A stretch of 64,000 nucleotides of DNA from Chryseobacterium indologenes (GTDB taxonomy: Bacteria; Bacteroidota; Bacteroidia; Flavobacteriales; Weeksellaceae). The first letter of the stretch is position 1; every line of letters starts with the position of its first letter. Shown piece by piece: positions 18,608 to 26,904 of this stretch. The stretch lies in the NCBI RefSeq assembly GCF_018362995.1, contig NZ_CP074372.1, positions 372,001 through 436,000 on the forward strand, read 5' to 3'. Below the pieces are notes generated by a model. The model was given only the letters and a program-made list of their open reading frames with translations. It was not told the DNA's origin and made no database searches. A program made the translations under genes and the position numbers.

Positions 18608-20029
18608 ATGATATATAGATTTAGAACCGCAGATAGTTTACTGGATCGTTTTAACGAGTTAGAAAGACAGGAAATTTATTTTGCATCTCCAACTGAGCTT
18701 AATGATCCGATGGAAGGGTTTCAAGATATTTTTTGGAAAGGCGACGAGATTGTCTGGAAGAACTTCTTTATAAACTATATTAAAAGTTTGGAAAGATTCT
18801 ACTCTCTTATGCTGGTAACTGCGGAAACAATTAAGCTAAGTGAAAAAGATATAAGATTAACACATCAATCGGCATTGCATCCGCCAGAGCATCAAAAAGT
18901 TATTGAGCAGATAATCATCCATATATTCAGCTATTCGTATATAAACTCCATTCCAAAATCATTAGCAAACCGAACCAGTCCGGTAAGAAGAGAGGAATTA
19001 CTGTCATATCTGAACTTTTTTCATCAAAATGCTATAAACGCAATTAGCAAAATTTATTTCGACAATGGTTATACTGATCATAAACATTTTTTTAATGAAT
19101 CTCCAGAATTAACTGAAGTGCAGCAGCAGATGGGGAATATGGTTGAACTTACCAATACATTAGAGCAGGAAAATGGCACTACGGTAGTAGAAGCACTGTT
19201 TTCAATGACTGCCAAATTAATGTCGCAGACGAAATTAAACGCCAGACTATCTATGACGGAAAAAGATATGAATACAAATGGCTTTTTTCTTATTTCTGAA
19301 TTTCCAGAAAAGTATCTTATATTACTAGAGGAATCCATCTATCCTGAGTGGTATTCAGCTTCATTTTTGACAGACAATACCAATTCTGCTATTTGGGGAC
19401 ATTACGGTGACAATCATAGGGGAATCTGCCTGATTTTTGAGGCAAATATCGATAAGGATGATAATATGTTTCTAAATCTGGATGTGGAGTATGGAGTGAA
19501 TTCCGAAGGATCCGTGAGAGGAATGAGACCAAATCAATTTTATAAAATTAATTACACACAAAAACATACCGAGATTGACTTCTTTAGATCAATCGGCCGG
19601 TTAAGTAAGATTGATCTAAATAGAATGTGGTACCGAGATGAATCTGGTAACCTAAGTATATGTGGTGATCATATCAATAACAGTAAAGATCAAAGCTGGA
19701 TCGACAAATATTGGGATAACTTTTATCTTAGCGTAACATCAAAACTAGATGAATGGTCATATGAAAAAGAATATAGATTAGTTTTAACTAACACCTTTAA
19801 CGATTACTCTGATAAAAAAGAACGTAAGTTAAAGTATGATTTTAAAGATTTGAAAGGCTTGGTTTTCGGTATTAAAACTGATATGACAGACAAGTTGAAA
19901 ATAATTAAAATCATCACTAGAAAATGTAAAGAAAACAATAGGCAAGATTTTAATTTTTTTCAGGCTTATTACTCGAAGGAGACCGGCAGGATTGATAAGT
20001 TTAAGTTGGATGTATCTTTGTCTGATTAA
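18608..20029 (+). CDS. DUF2971 protein
   Basis: A 473-residue soluble protein. The start MIYRFRTADSLLDRF with IYFASPTELNDPMEG is the DUF2971 signature, and the later SAIWGHYGDNHRGICLIFEA and WSYEKEYRLVL are the other conserved blocks. A helical insert of about 200 residues lies between them. DUF2971 proteins have no established biochemical role but are common in phage-defence islands and beside abortive-infection genes. The gene stands alone on the plus strand, with convergent and divergent minus-strand neighbours, so it is likely to be an independent cassette. Confidence 0.8.
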   Translation: MIYRFRTADSLLDRFNELERQEIYFASPTELNDPMEGFQDIFWKGDEIVWKNFFINYIKSLERFYSLMLVTAETIKLSEKDIRLTHQSALHPPEHQKVIEQIIIHIFSYSYINSIPKSLANRTSPVRREELLSYLNFFHQNAINAISKIYFDNGYTDHKHFFNESPELTEVQQQMGNMVELTNTLEQENGTTVVEALFSMTAKLMSQTKLNARLSMTEKDMNTNGFFLISEFPEKYLILLEESIYPEWYSASFLTDNTNSAIWGHYGDNHRGICLIFEANIDKDDNMFLNLDVEYGVNSEGSVRGMRPNQFYKINYTQKHTEIDFFRSIGRLSKIDLNRMWYRDESGNLSICGDHINNSKDQSWIDKYWDNFYLSVTSKLDEWSYEKEYRLVLTNTFNDYSDKKERKLKYDFKDLKGLVFGIKTDMTDKLKIIKIITRKCKENNRQDFNFFQAYYSKETGRIDKFKLDVSLSD

Positions 20030-20166
20030 TTGGATTTTCGATTAATTTTTTGCTTAAACATATTTCAGAATAAACAAACATTTTCTTGTATAGTTAAGGT
20101 TTTTCGTAAAAGAAAAAAATCAAATGTTGTCAAGATTTACATTTATATTTCTTGAAAACAAAGTTG

Positions 20167-20784
20167 TTACATATTTTCATTTATTAATCTAATTTCCTCT
20201 TCTAAGTCCAATTTGCTGTCAAAGTTTATTTTTAAATTCATACCGATATTATAATAAATTACATTCGAATGTGTTATAACTTCAGGGAATTCATTCATTA
20301 TATTCAAACATATTTTTTGCATAATCATCAAACAAACTTTTTTTTCATTTAAAGAATCTGGAATTAAATATTCATAAACTTCATTATTCGGATTATTAAA
20401 AAATGATTTCTTATTTGCTCTAAAATTATGTGCGAGAATGTCATTTCTGAATTTTTCTAAATCTTTCCATTTACTAATTCGTTTAATTCCGTATTGATTG
20501 ATATTTCGCACTCTTCTTATCGATTCAGCGTACTTTTTATCAAAATTACTTTCATTGAAGTTTTTATATTCATCTAAAAATGACTTAAATTGTATTAAAC
20601 AATGATTTGATAAAATTGCTCTTGAAGCCATTGAAAATCCAGGTTGATTATAAAAATTTTCATCAAATTCTATTTTACTTAATTCCGAATGGTTTTTTAT
20701 ACATTCCTCAATACAGAGAATTGTTAATTTTATTTGCGTGAATAGAAAAGATAAGGATTTATAAATTTCAATTAAACGATCCAT
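20167..20784 (-). CDS. HEPN-like protein in an operon with an XRE regulator
   Basis: A 205-residue mostly helical protein that I do not recognise as a named family. The segment KDLEKFRNDILAHNFR has Arg113 and His119 spaced as R-x5-H, inside the R-x4-6-H spacing of HEPN ribonucleases, in a helix context typical of that fold. It is the second gene after the XRE-type regulator, 73 bases downstream on the same strand. This arrangement would fit an RNase toxin controlled by its regulator or an abortive-infection protein. The HEPN call is a motif-level inference. Confidence 0.55.
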   Translation of the reverse strand: MDRLIEIYKSLSFLFTQIKLTILCIEECIKNHSELSKIEFDENFYNQPGFSMASRAILSNHCLIQFKSFLDEYKNFNESNFDKKYAESIRRVRNINQYGIKRISKWKDLEKFRNDILAHNFRANKKSFFNNPNNEVYEYLIPDSLNEKKVCLMIMQKICLNIMNEFPEVITHSNVIYYNIGMNLKINFDSKLDLEEEIRLINENM

Positions 20785-20802
20785 TTCTTAATGAAATTGC
20801 TA

Positions 20803-20850
20803 ATACGGTTTCTGACTATGCTAAATGTGTAATAGAAAATCCCAACTCTC
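20803..20850. repeat. Dispersed composite repeat, copy 2
   Basis: AATACGGTTTC near 20803 followed by AAATCCCAACTCTC at 20837-20850, the same two elements as at 16074 and 16182. It lies in the gap between the HEPN-like and XRE genes. Confidence 0.55.
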
Positions 20851-20857
20851 ATTAAGA

Positions 20858-21154
20858 TTAATCTGGAATATTTATACCTTTTGCACTTTCAAATTCTTTG
20901 AAGAATTTTTCTAATGAATAACGCTCGTGTCGGAGTATATTGTAAATTGTTGACATTGGAATATTATACCCTTCTTCTAATTTCAACTTTGAGATTGTTG
21001 ATGAAGTGATTCCACACATTTTTGCATATTTATTTTGTGTTATTACCTTACCGTCTTGGTCACGATATTCACGTAGAAATTTACTTTCAATAAAATTACA
21101 CAAGTGCTTATTAACAAGTGTATTTTTTGTATTCAAAACTTCTTTATTCTGCAT
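20858..21154 (-). CDS. XRE-type helix-turn-helix regulator
   Basis: A 98-residue protein with a Cro/C1-type DNA-binding domain. GKVITQNKYAKMCGITSSTISKLKLEEGYNIPMSTIYNIL gives the helix-turn-helix. It is the first gene of the minus-strand pair with the HEPN-like gene. A perfect 16-base palindrome (21201-21216) lies 47 bases upstream of its start, between it and a plus-strand promoter box, and is the natural operator candidate. It probably represses its own operon and perhaps also the SusCD-side transcript. Confidence 0.8.
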   Translation of the reverse strand: MQNKEVLNTKNTLVNKHLCNFIESKFLREYRDQDGKVITQNKYAKMCGITSSTISKLKLEEGYNIPMSTIYNILRHERYSLEKFFKEFESAKGINIPD

Positions 21155-21200
21155 TTCATAATAATCTTTATCAAAAGAAAAGATTAAAAAGAAAAATACT

Positions 21201-21216
21201 GTTCGCTATAGCGAAC
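21201..21216. promoter_or_regulatory. Perfect 16-base palindrome, candidate XRE operator
   Basis: GTTCGCTATAGCGAAC is fully self-complementary. It sits between the XRE start (21154) and the plus-strand -7 box at 21234, close to where a -33 element would be. A bound regulator could therefore block transcription in both directions. Confidence 0.7.
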
Positions 21217-21233
21217 GATTTAAAAGTTTTTAT

Positions 21234-21241
21234 TATATTTG
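21234..21241 (+). promoter_or_regulatory. -7 box of the leader/SusCD-side transcript
   Basis: TATATTTG matches the Bacteroidota -7 element. The -33 region lacks TTG and instead overlaps the palindrome at 21201-21216, which suggests regulated initiation. Confidence 0.6.
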
Positions 21242-21304
21242 TAAAATAAATTACTGAAACGTAATTTTGCGATACTTCAACGAAATATTAGAAGCTATTG
21301 CTTA

Positions 21305-21560
21305 GAATCTCAATTCGAAAACTGGTAATTTTATGACACGAGACGATAAGCAGAAAGCTCACGACCTAGGCGTGGGCTCTCTTATCTGTGTCAAAGGTAT
21401 ACCAGTGCCCCGAATTGGATAGTGTAGAGTTCCACGCCGTTTTTATTTCTTATGTAGTCCGCTACCTCTACACTTCTCTAAGCTGCTTTTACAAAATATA
21501 GTATCAGATTAGAACAGATACAATGGCAGCGCAACCATTGCGGCTTTACAGCTTTCACGA
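21305..21560 (+). ncRNA. Hairpin-rich leader or structured RNA upstream of the SusCD/TlpA module
   Basis: A nested hairpin spans 21311-21417 with the pairs CAATTCG/CGAATTG, ACTGGTA/TACCAGT, GACAC/GTGTC, GATAAG/CTTATC and AGCTCACG/CGTGGGCT in correct nested order. A second hairpin follows (GTGTAGAG 21422-21429 with CTCTACAC 21466-21473, inner GTAG/CTAC), and smaller ones lie near 21505 and 21532. The region is less AT-rich than its flanks. A 29-codon open frame (MTRDDKQKAHDLGVGS...) at 21333-21422 overlaps the main hairpin and could be a leader peptide. I do not recognise the RNA family. A single-stranded recombination substrate is an alternative. Confidence 0.5.
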
Positions 21561-21671
21561 GACACAATTTTCATTCATATTAATTTTTGGCTTGTATGGG
21601 CAGGAAGCTTTGTACGAAAGACTTCCAACGCTTCCTCCTATGCAGTCATTAAGCAAATACCTACAAAACGA

Positions 21672-22202
21672 TTGAAAAATAAAAGGATAGACTTTGAAGC
21701 CCGATTTTGGTCCGGTAGCAGGAAACATTCAAGACTAAGGATTATTGAATCATTCTTCCATTTTAACGACCTGGTCACTGCCAAACAGATGCTCAACAAC
21801 ATTATGATCTATGCCGGAAAAAAGAAAACGACGATCAATGAAGACTCTTCGGCAATATTCCATTTTCATCAGGCCCTTCGGTCTTTTGTGCGGGCGTGCT
21901 ATGCAGTCAGGCTAAAAGAAAGGACCTGTGAAATGAATACTAATTCCGAGAATCATTCTCCATTGATGCAAGGTTCCCTTTCGGATGAGGAATACCGTAA
22001 TCCAACCCTGGTATTTCAAAAAGCTTTTGATGAATTCAGTATCAAAGATTTCGACTACTATATTGCGGTATCAGTATATTTTTCATTGGGAACTTTCACG
22101 CACGCTGCCGAAAGTAAAATTTTTGAGCCTTACCTGCACCTGACAAAAATGCTGGATGCGGCATACCTTATCCTCGAAAGAAGAATCCAAAAGAATCAAT
22201 AA
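21672..22202 (+). CDS. Unrecognised protein before the TlpA-SusCD genes
   Basis: A soluble, largely helical protein of about 176 residues or longer, of no family that I can name. It contains FEARFWSGSRKHSRLRIIESFFHFNDLVTAKQML and an acidic middle part. There is no ATG at the start. TTG at 21672 is possible, but the frame is open further upstream to before 21573, so the true start is uncertain. It lies after the hairpin-rich leader and 140 bases before the TlpA gene on the same strand, and base composition rises in GC from here on. It is probably part of the same transferred module. Confidence 0.55.
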   Translation: MKNKRIDFEARFWSGSRKHSRLRIIESFFHFNDLVTAKQMLNNIMIYAGKKKTTINEDSSAIFHFHQALRSFVRACYAVRLKERTCEMNTNSENHSPLMQGSLSDEEYRNPTLVFQKAFDEFSIKDFDYYIAVSVYFSLGTFTHAAESKIFEPYLHLTKMLDAAYLILERRIQKNQ

Positions 22203-22342
22203 CCATTAAAAGTAAAAATCAGAGAATGGAAAACAGTACCTAGAAATTATCCCAATATAACAATAAAGCCCTTTCCCTCAGTTTGCAGACCACAGGAAAG
22301 AGCATAATCAGTTTTAATAATTATAAAAACCTATTCAAAAGT

Positions 22343-23641
22343 ATGAAAAATATCTTTTGCAGGGGAATCCTGTCCCTTATTTTTATCCTTCTCGCAGCTA
22401 CAACATTCTTCGCCCAGAAAAAGTCTATTAAAGTCGGAGAATCTCTTCCCGATAATTTCTGGACAACTTCCTTAAAGGTGGTGAACCATTCGCAAAAAAC
22501 CATAAATCTTTCTGAGGATAAGAACAAATTAATTCTCATAGACTTCTGGAATACCTGGTGCAGTGCCTGCCTGATGAATCTGCCCAAGATCACTGCCCTA
22601 CAGCAGAAGTTTGGGAACAGGATCAGGATACTGCCAGTAAGCAACCAGGATAAGCCGGCACTGGAAAAATTCTTTGTGTCTCAAAACGGAAAGAAGTTTA
22701 ATACGCTAACCTCCGTTTATAACGATTCCTATTTCCATCAGCTTTTCCCGCACGCCGGTGTTCCGTTCATCATCTGGATCAAAGATGGAAAACTACTGAG
22801 TACGACCGATGCAACGCAGCTTACCGAAGAGACCATCAATGAGATCCTGGACGGAAAGCAATCTTCATTACAGACTATCATTCAGATGGACAGGAAACGT
22901 CCCTTGATGCTTTCAGAAGATTATGACCGTCAGAAGAATATCCAGCTCCTCAATTATTCATTCTTTGCAAAAGGTCCCATTCCCGACATCGGCTCCGGCG
23001 GAACATACCGCACCACAACTTCCGAAACGATCAATGGCAGGCAATTTACCAACCTTCCTCTTTGGGATATGTATTATGCCATCGGCTTTGAATTGTTCAG
23101 ACAACAGTCTCAAGAATCCTTTACGGGTAAAAGAATGCTCATTGAGGTCAAAGAACCCCAAAAGCTGATGCTCAATCAAAAAGCAGACGGTTCCAATGAT
23201 ACCTCCAATCTTTACAATTACGAGTTCATCATTCCTGAAAGTAAGGCTGATGCGCTTTACCAATATATGCTGGAAGATATCAACCGCTATTCGGATTATA
23301 CGGTAACACTGGAAAAGAGACCTGTGCAATGTCTGGTGCTGATAAGAACAAGTCAGAAGGACAAACTGGCAAGCAAAGGCGGGGAAAAACGCTCCACCTT
23401 TCCACGGACACCATCCATCCTCAGAAACGCACCGCTCAGGAATATGATCAATATGCTGAACGGCGAAATTCCCATTAAGGAAATATTTATCGATGAGACC
23501 GGATATACGGGGAATGTGGATATCGAAGTTTCGGGTGTCAAAGATATTTCAACCCTCAGGAAAGAACTTCAGAAATATGACCTTGACCTGATCCCGGCAG
23601 AGCGAAACCTATTGATGATGGTCATTAAAGATAATCAATGA
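22343..23641 (+). CDS. TlpA-like thioredoxin-fold lipid/periplasmic reductase with long C-terminal domain
   Basis: A 432-residue exported protein. The ATG at 22343 is preferred over an upstream TTG because it begins a normal signal peptide (MKNIFCRGILSLIFILLAATTFFAQ). A thioredoxin fold follows with the motif WCSAC (Cys73 and Cys76 from this start) and the cis-Pro region GVPFIIW. The C-terminal ~250 residues are of a type found attached to TlpA in SusC/SusD loci and have no known function. It probably exchanges disulfides in the periplasm. It is 57 bases upstream of the SusC gene and probably co-transcribed. Confidence 0.82.
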   Translation: MKNIFCRGILSLIFILLAATTFFAQKKSIKVGESLPDNFWTTSLKVVNHSQKTINLSEDKNKLILIDFWNTWCSACLMNLPKITALQQKFGNRIRILPVSNQDKPALEKFFVSQNGKKFNTLTSVYNDSYFHQLFPHAGVPFIIWIKDGKLLSTTDATQLTEETINEILDGKQSSLQTIIQMDRKRPLMLSEDYDRQKNIQLLNYSFFAKGPIPDIGSGGTYRTTTSETINGRQFTNLPLWDMYYAIGFELFRQQSQESFTGKRMLIEVKEPQKLMLNQKADGSNDTSNLYNYEFIIPESKADALYQYMLEDINRYSDYTVTLEKRPVQCLVLIRTSQKDKLASKGGEKRSTFPRTPSILRNAPLRNMINMLNGEIPIKEIFIDETGYTGNVDIEVSGVKDISTLRKELQKYDLDLIPAERNLLMMVIKDNQ

Positions 23642-23698
23642 TGAAACCTATCTGTCATCTGCCTGTGTATTAACATAAATTCTAAACTATATCAAACT

Positions 23699-26600
23699 AT
23701 GAAGAAATTATTAATACTTCCCGCTATCTGTTTTGCTTTGCCCGCAATGGCGCAGCAAATGATTACCGGAAGTGTGATGGACGAAACAACCCGATTACCA
23801 ATAAAAGGCGTAACGGTAGCTATACAAAACACCAAAACAGCCACCACAACAGATCAAAATGGGAAATTCAGCCTTAGTACTGACGAGAAAAAGATTAGCC
23901 TTGTCATTCTCGGTAAAGGTTATGAAGAAAAGGTACTTCCTTTGGAACTGCCACTTTCAGAACCTTTGAGGATTTACCTATCAGAGAAAGTGGCACAGAT
24001 CGATGAAGTGGTACTGACCACCGGGTATCAGAAAATACCAAAAGAACGTTCCACAGGTTCATTCTCCTCCGTAGGTAAGACAGCACTGAACACACAGGTA
24101 TCCACGAATATTCTTGACCGCCTGGCGGCCACTGCCAACGGCATTGTCATCAGCCGGGGAACTTCCCAGGGAACGCCGCAGATTATGGTCAGAGGACTCA
24201 GCACGATTCAGGGACCGAAAGCCCCGCTGATCGTGGTGGACAACTTTCCCTACGATGGCGATATCAGCAATATCAATCCCAACATTGTTGAGAGCATTAC
24301 CATCCTCAAAGATGCCGCCGCAGCGAGTATCTGGGGAGCCCGAGCCGCCAACGGGGTCATCGTTATTACCACTAAGGGAGCAAAATACAATCAGCCGATA
24401 ATGGTGGATTTCAATACCTATCTCACGACAAGCCCGAAACCTGATTTGAATTACCTCAAAGTAATTTCCAGTGCAGATTTCATCGATGTGGAACAGGAGC
24501 TTTTTAAAAAGAACTTTTATAACACCGATATCAATTCATCAAGCCATCCGGTCCTTTCTCCGGTTGTAGATCTTCTCAACAAAGAAAAGAAAGGCCTGCT
24601 TTCTCACGAGGCGGTTCAGAGGGAGATCGAGCGGCTCAAAGGTATTGATTCACGAGATCAGTTCAAAAGGTATATGTACCAGCCATTGGAGAACCGGCAA
24701 TATTCACTGAGTATGGCTGGAGGCGCACCGCAGTTTTCGTGGACCTCTTCACTCGGCTACGATGACAACACCGGAAACCTGGGTGAGAACTACCAAAGGA
24801 TGAACCTGCGTTTCCAGAACACCTGGCAACCCCTGAAAAATCTTACCCTAAACACCGGGGTCTTCTTTACTCATTCATCGACCAAAAACGGAAGAAGTTC
24901 CTACGGAAGCATCATTATGAAAACCAATGCGGTTCCGTATATGGAAATGGCCGATGCGAACGGTAATGCACTTATTGTCTCAAAATCTTTTGAACAGGGC
25001 TATAAATCAGGATTGGGCAATGGAAAATTACTGGACTGGAACTACTATCCGCTCACTGACTGGCAGCATTTCTCAGGGACAGGCAGAAACTCGGAAATTA
25101 TTATTAACGCAGGATTGAATTACAAAATCCTGAAGGGCTTTGATGCTGATTTGAAATACCAGTATCAGAGAACTACCGGGCTATCCAACAGTCTGTATGA
25201 TGAACAAAGCTACTATGTAAGAGATTATGTCAACCGCTTCACGGTCATCAATTCCAACGGCAGCCTTACCTATAACGTTCCGAAAGGAAGCATACTGGAT
25301 AAAACAACCTCACAACTGCTCATCAACAATTTCCGTGGCCAGCTGAATTTCAACAGAGGATTTGGAAAACATCAGGTTTCAGCCATTGCCGGCGGGGAGG
25401 TCCGGGATGCCAATTCCCAGTCTGCCAATACCAGATACTACGGCTATGACCCAAATAATCTTTCGTTCGGTACGGTGGATTTTAAGAATAAATACCAGCT
25501 GATCACAGGTGGTACTTCTTTCATTGATAACCTTAATGCCTTGCGTGAGACCAATAACCGATTCGTCTCCGTATATGCCAATGCGGCCTACACCTTCGAT
25601 AACCGCTACACCATTTCCGGAAGTGCCAGAAGAGATGCCAGCAACCTGTTCGGGCTGAAGACCAATGACCAATGGAATCCGTTCTGGTCGGCAGGACTGT
25701 CCTGGAATGTCTCCAATGAAAAGCTCTATCATCTAAAGTGGCTGCCTGAACTCAAGCTAAGAGGTTCTTATGGTTATAATGGTAATATCAACCCTGCAAT
25801 GGTCGCCGTGACCACAATGGCCATACTGGGTGTTTCCACCTATACCCAGGAACAGATGGCTAGATTTGACAACTATTACAATCCACAGCTTCGATGGGAA
25901 ACGGTAAGGATGATCAATGCAGGACTGGATTTTGCGACCCGCAACAATAGGATCTCCGGCTCTGTAGAATATTTCCGTAAAAAAGGAGAAAATCTATTCG
26001 GACAGGTTCCGCTGGATTATACCATAGGATTAACCAGCCTGGTATGGAATGTTGCAGGTATTGAAGGGAATGGTATTGATGTGGAATTAAGGACCATCAA
26101 CATCAATAAAGCATTCCGTTGGCAGACCACGGCTAATTTCAGCACGTACAAGGACAAGGTGACGAAATACTATCCAAGCAGCACTATTGCCAGGAACTTT
26201 GTGCTGTCAAGCGTTCCCATTTCAGGGATTGAAGGCTTGCCGGTCTATTCCATATTCGCTTACCAGTGGACAGGGCTTGATCCTCAGAATGGTGACCCCC
26301 GAGGATATCTGAATGGAGAGGTCAGTAAGGATTACGCCAAGATGATGGGCGCTGATGTAAAAGATCTGCAATACTTCGGTTCTGCCATTCCTACGGTGTA
26401 TGGTTCATTTACCAATACCTTTTCTTATAAGCAATTCACTTTGGATATAGGGATCACCTACAAGCTGGGATATTATTTCAGAAGGCCTTCCATCAATTAT
26501 ACCAGCCTTTTTAAAGATTGGATCGGCCATAGTGATTATGCCTTACGGTGGCAGAAGCCCGGAGATGAGGCGTTTACCGATGTGCCGTCCAACCAGTATC

Positions 26601-26878
26601 AGACCAACTCTAACCGGGATGCCTTCTATGCAGGTTCGGCGGCTCTTATCGAAAAGGGTGATCATATCCGTCTGCAGTACATCAATCTGGGATACGAGAT
26701 CGGCAAAAAGCAGTGGCAGCAGATGCCGCTTAAAGCCTTACAGCTCTATGCCAATATAAGCAACTTGGGAATCCTCTGGCAGGAAAGCAAAAGCGGGATC
26801 GATCCTGATTTTAATCTGGGCAGCTACGTGGTAAAGCCGCCTGTAATGTACACTTTAGGATTGAAAGCTAAATTTTAA
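23699..26878 (+). CDS. SusC/RagA-type TonB-dependent outer-membrane receptor
   Basis: A 1059-residue importer of oligosaccharides, peptides or other large ligands. It has a signal peptide (MKKLLILPAICFALPAMAQ), a carboxypeptidase-regulatory-like domain (residues ~20-95), the plug (DEVVLTTGYQ, then MVRGLSTIQGPKAPLIVVDNF and DAAAASIWGARAANGVIVITTKG), and a 22-strand barrel ending in a terminal aromatic (GLKAKF). The partner SusD follows after 26 bases. No glycan-degrading enzyme lies nearby, and the adjacent TlpA, MauE and DUF6520 genes suggest a peptide or thiol-linked substrate. That is inference. Confidence 0.93.
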   Translation: MKKLLILPAICFALPAMAQQMITGSVMDETTRLPIKGVTVAIQNTKTATTTDQNGKFSLSTDEKKISLVILGKGYEEKVLPLELPLSEPLRIYLSEKVAQIDEVVLTTGYQKIPKERSTGSFSSVGKTALNTQVSTNILDRLAATANGIVISRGTSQGTPQIMVRGLSTIQGPKAPLIVVDNFPYDGDISNINPNIVESITILKDAAAASIWGARAANGVIVITTKGAKYNQPIMVDFNTYLTTSPKPDLNYLKVISSADFIDVEQELFKKNFYNTDINSSSHPVLSPVVDLLNKEKKGLLSHEAVQREIERLKGIDSRDQFKRYMYQPLENRQYSLSMAGGAPQFSWTSSLGYDDNTGNLGENYQRMNLRFQNTWQPLKNLTLNTGVFFTHSSTKNGRSSYGSIIMKTNAVPYMEMADANGNALIVSKSFEQGYKSGLGNGKLLDWNYYPLTDWQHFSGTGRNSEIIINAGLNYKILKGFDADLKYQYQRTTGLSNSLYDEQSYYVRDYVNRFTVINSNGSLTYNVPKGSILDKTTSQLLINNFRGQLNFNRGFGKHQVSAIAGGEVRDANSQSANTRYYGYDPNNLSFGTVDFKNKYQLITGGTSFIDNLNALRETNNRFVSVYANAAYTFDNRYTISGSARRDASNLFGLKTNDQWNPFWSAGLSWNVSNEKLYHLKWLPELKLRGSYGYNGNINPAMVAVTTMAILGVSTYTQEQMARFDNYYNPQLRWETVRMINAGLDFATRNNRISGSVEYFRKKGENLFGQVPLDYTIGLTSLVWNVAGIEGNGIDVELRTININKAFRWQTTANFSTYKDKVTKYYPSSTIARNFVLSSVPISGIEGLPVYSIFAYQWTGLDPQNGDPRGYLNGEVSKDYAKMMGADVKDLQYFGSAIPTVYGSFTNTFSYKQFTLDIGITYKLGYYFRRPSINYTSLFKDWIGHSDYALRWQKPGDEAFTDVPSNQYQTNSNRDAFYAGSAALIEKGDHIRLQYINLGYEIGKKQWQQMPLKALQLYANISNLGILWQESKSGIDPDFNLGSYVVKPPVMYTLGLKAKF

Positions 26879-26904
26879 AAATATAAAATTAAAAAATCAA
26901 AGGT

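Noticed and set aside
21305..21560. Retron or group II intron RNA
   Set aside because: No reverse transcriptase gene lies anywhere in the window, so the structured region is left unassigned.
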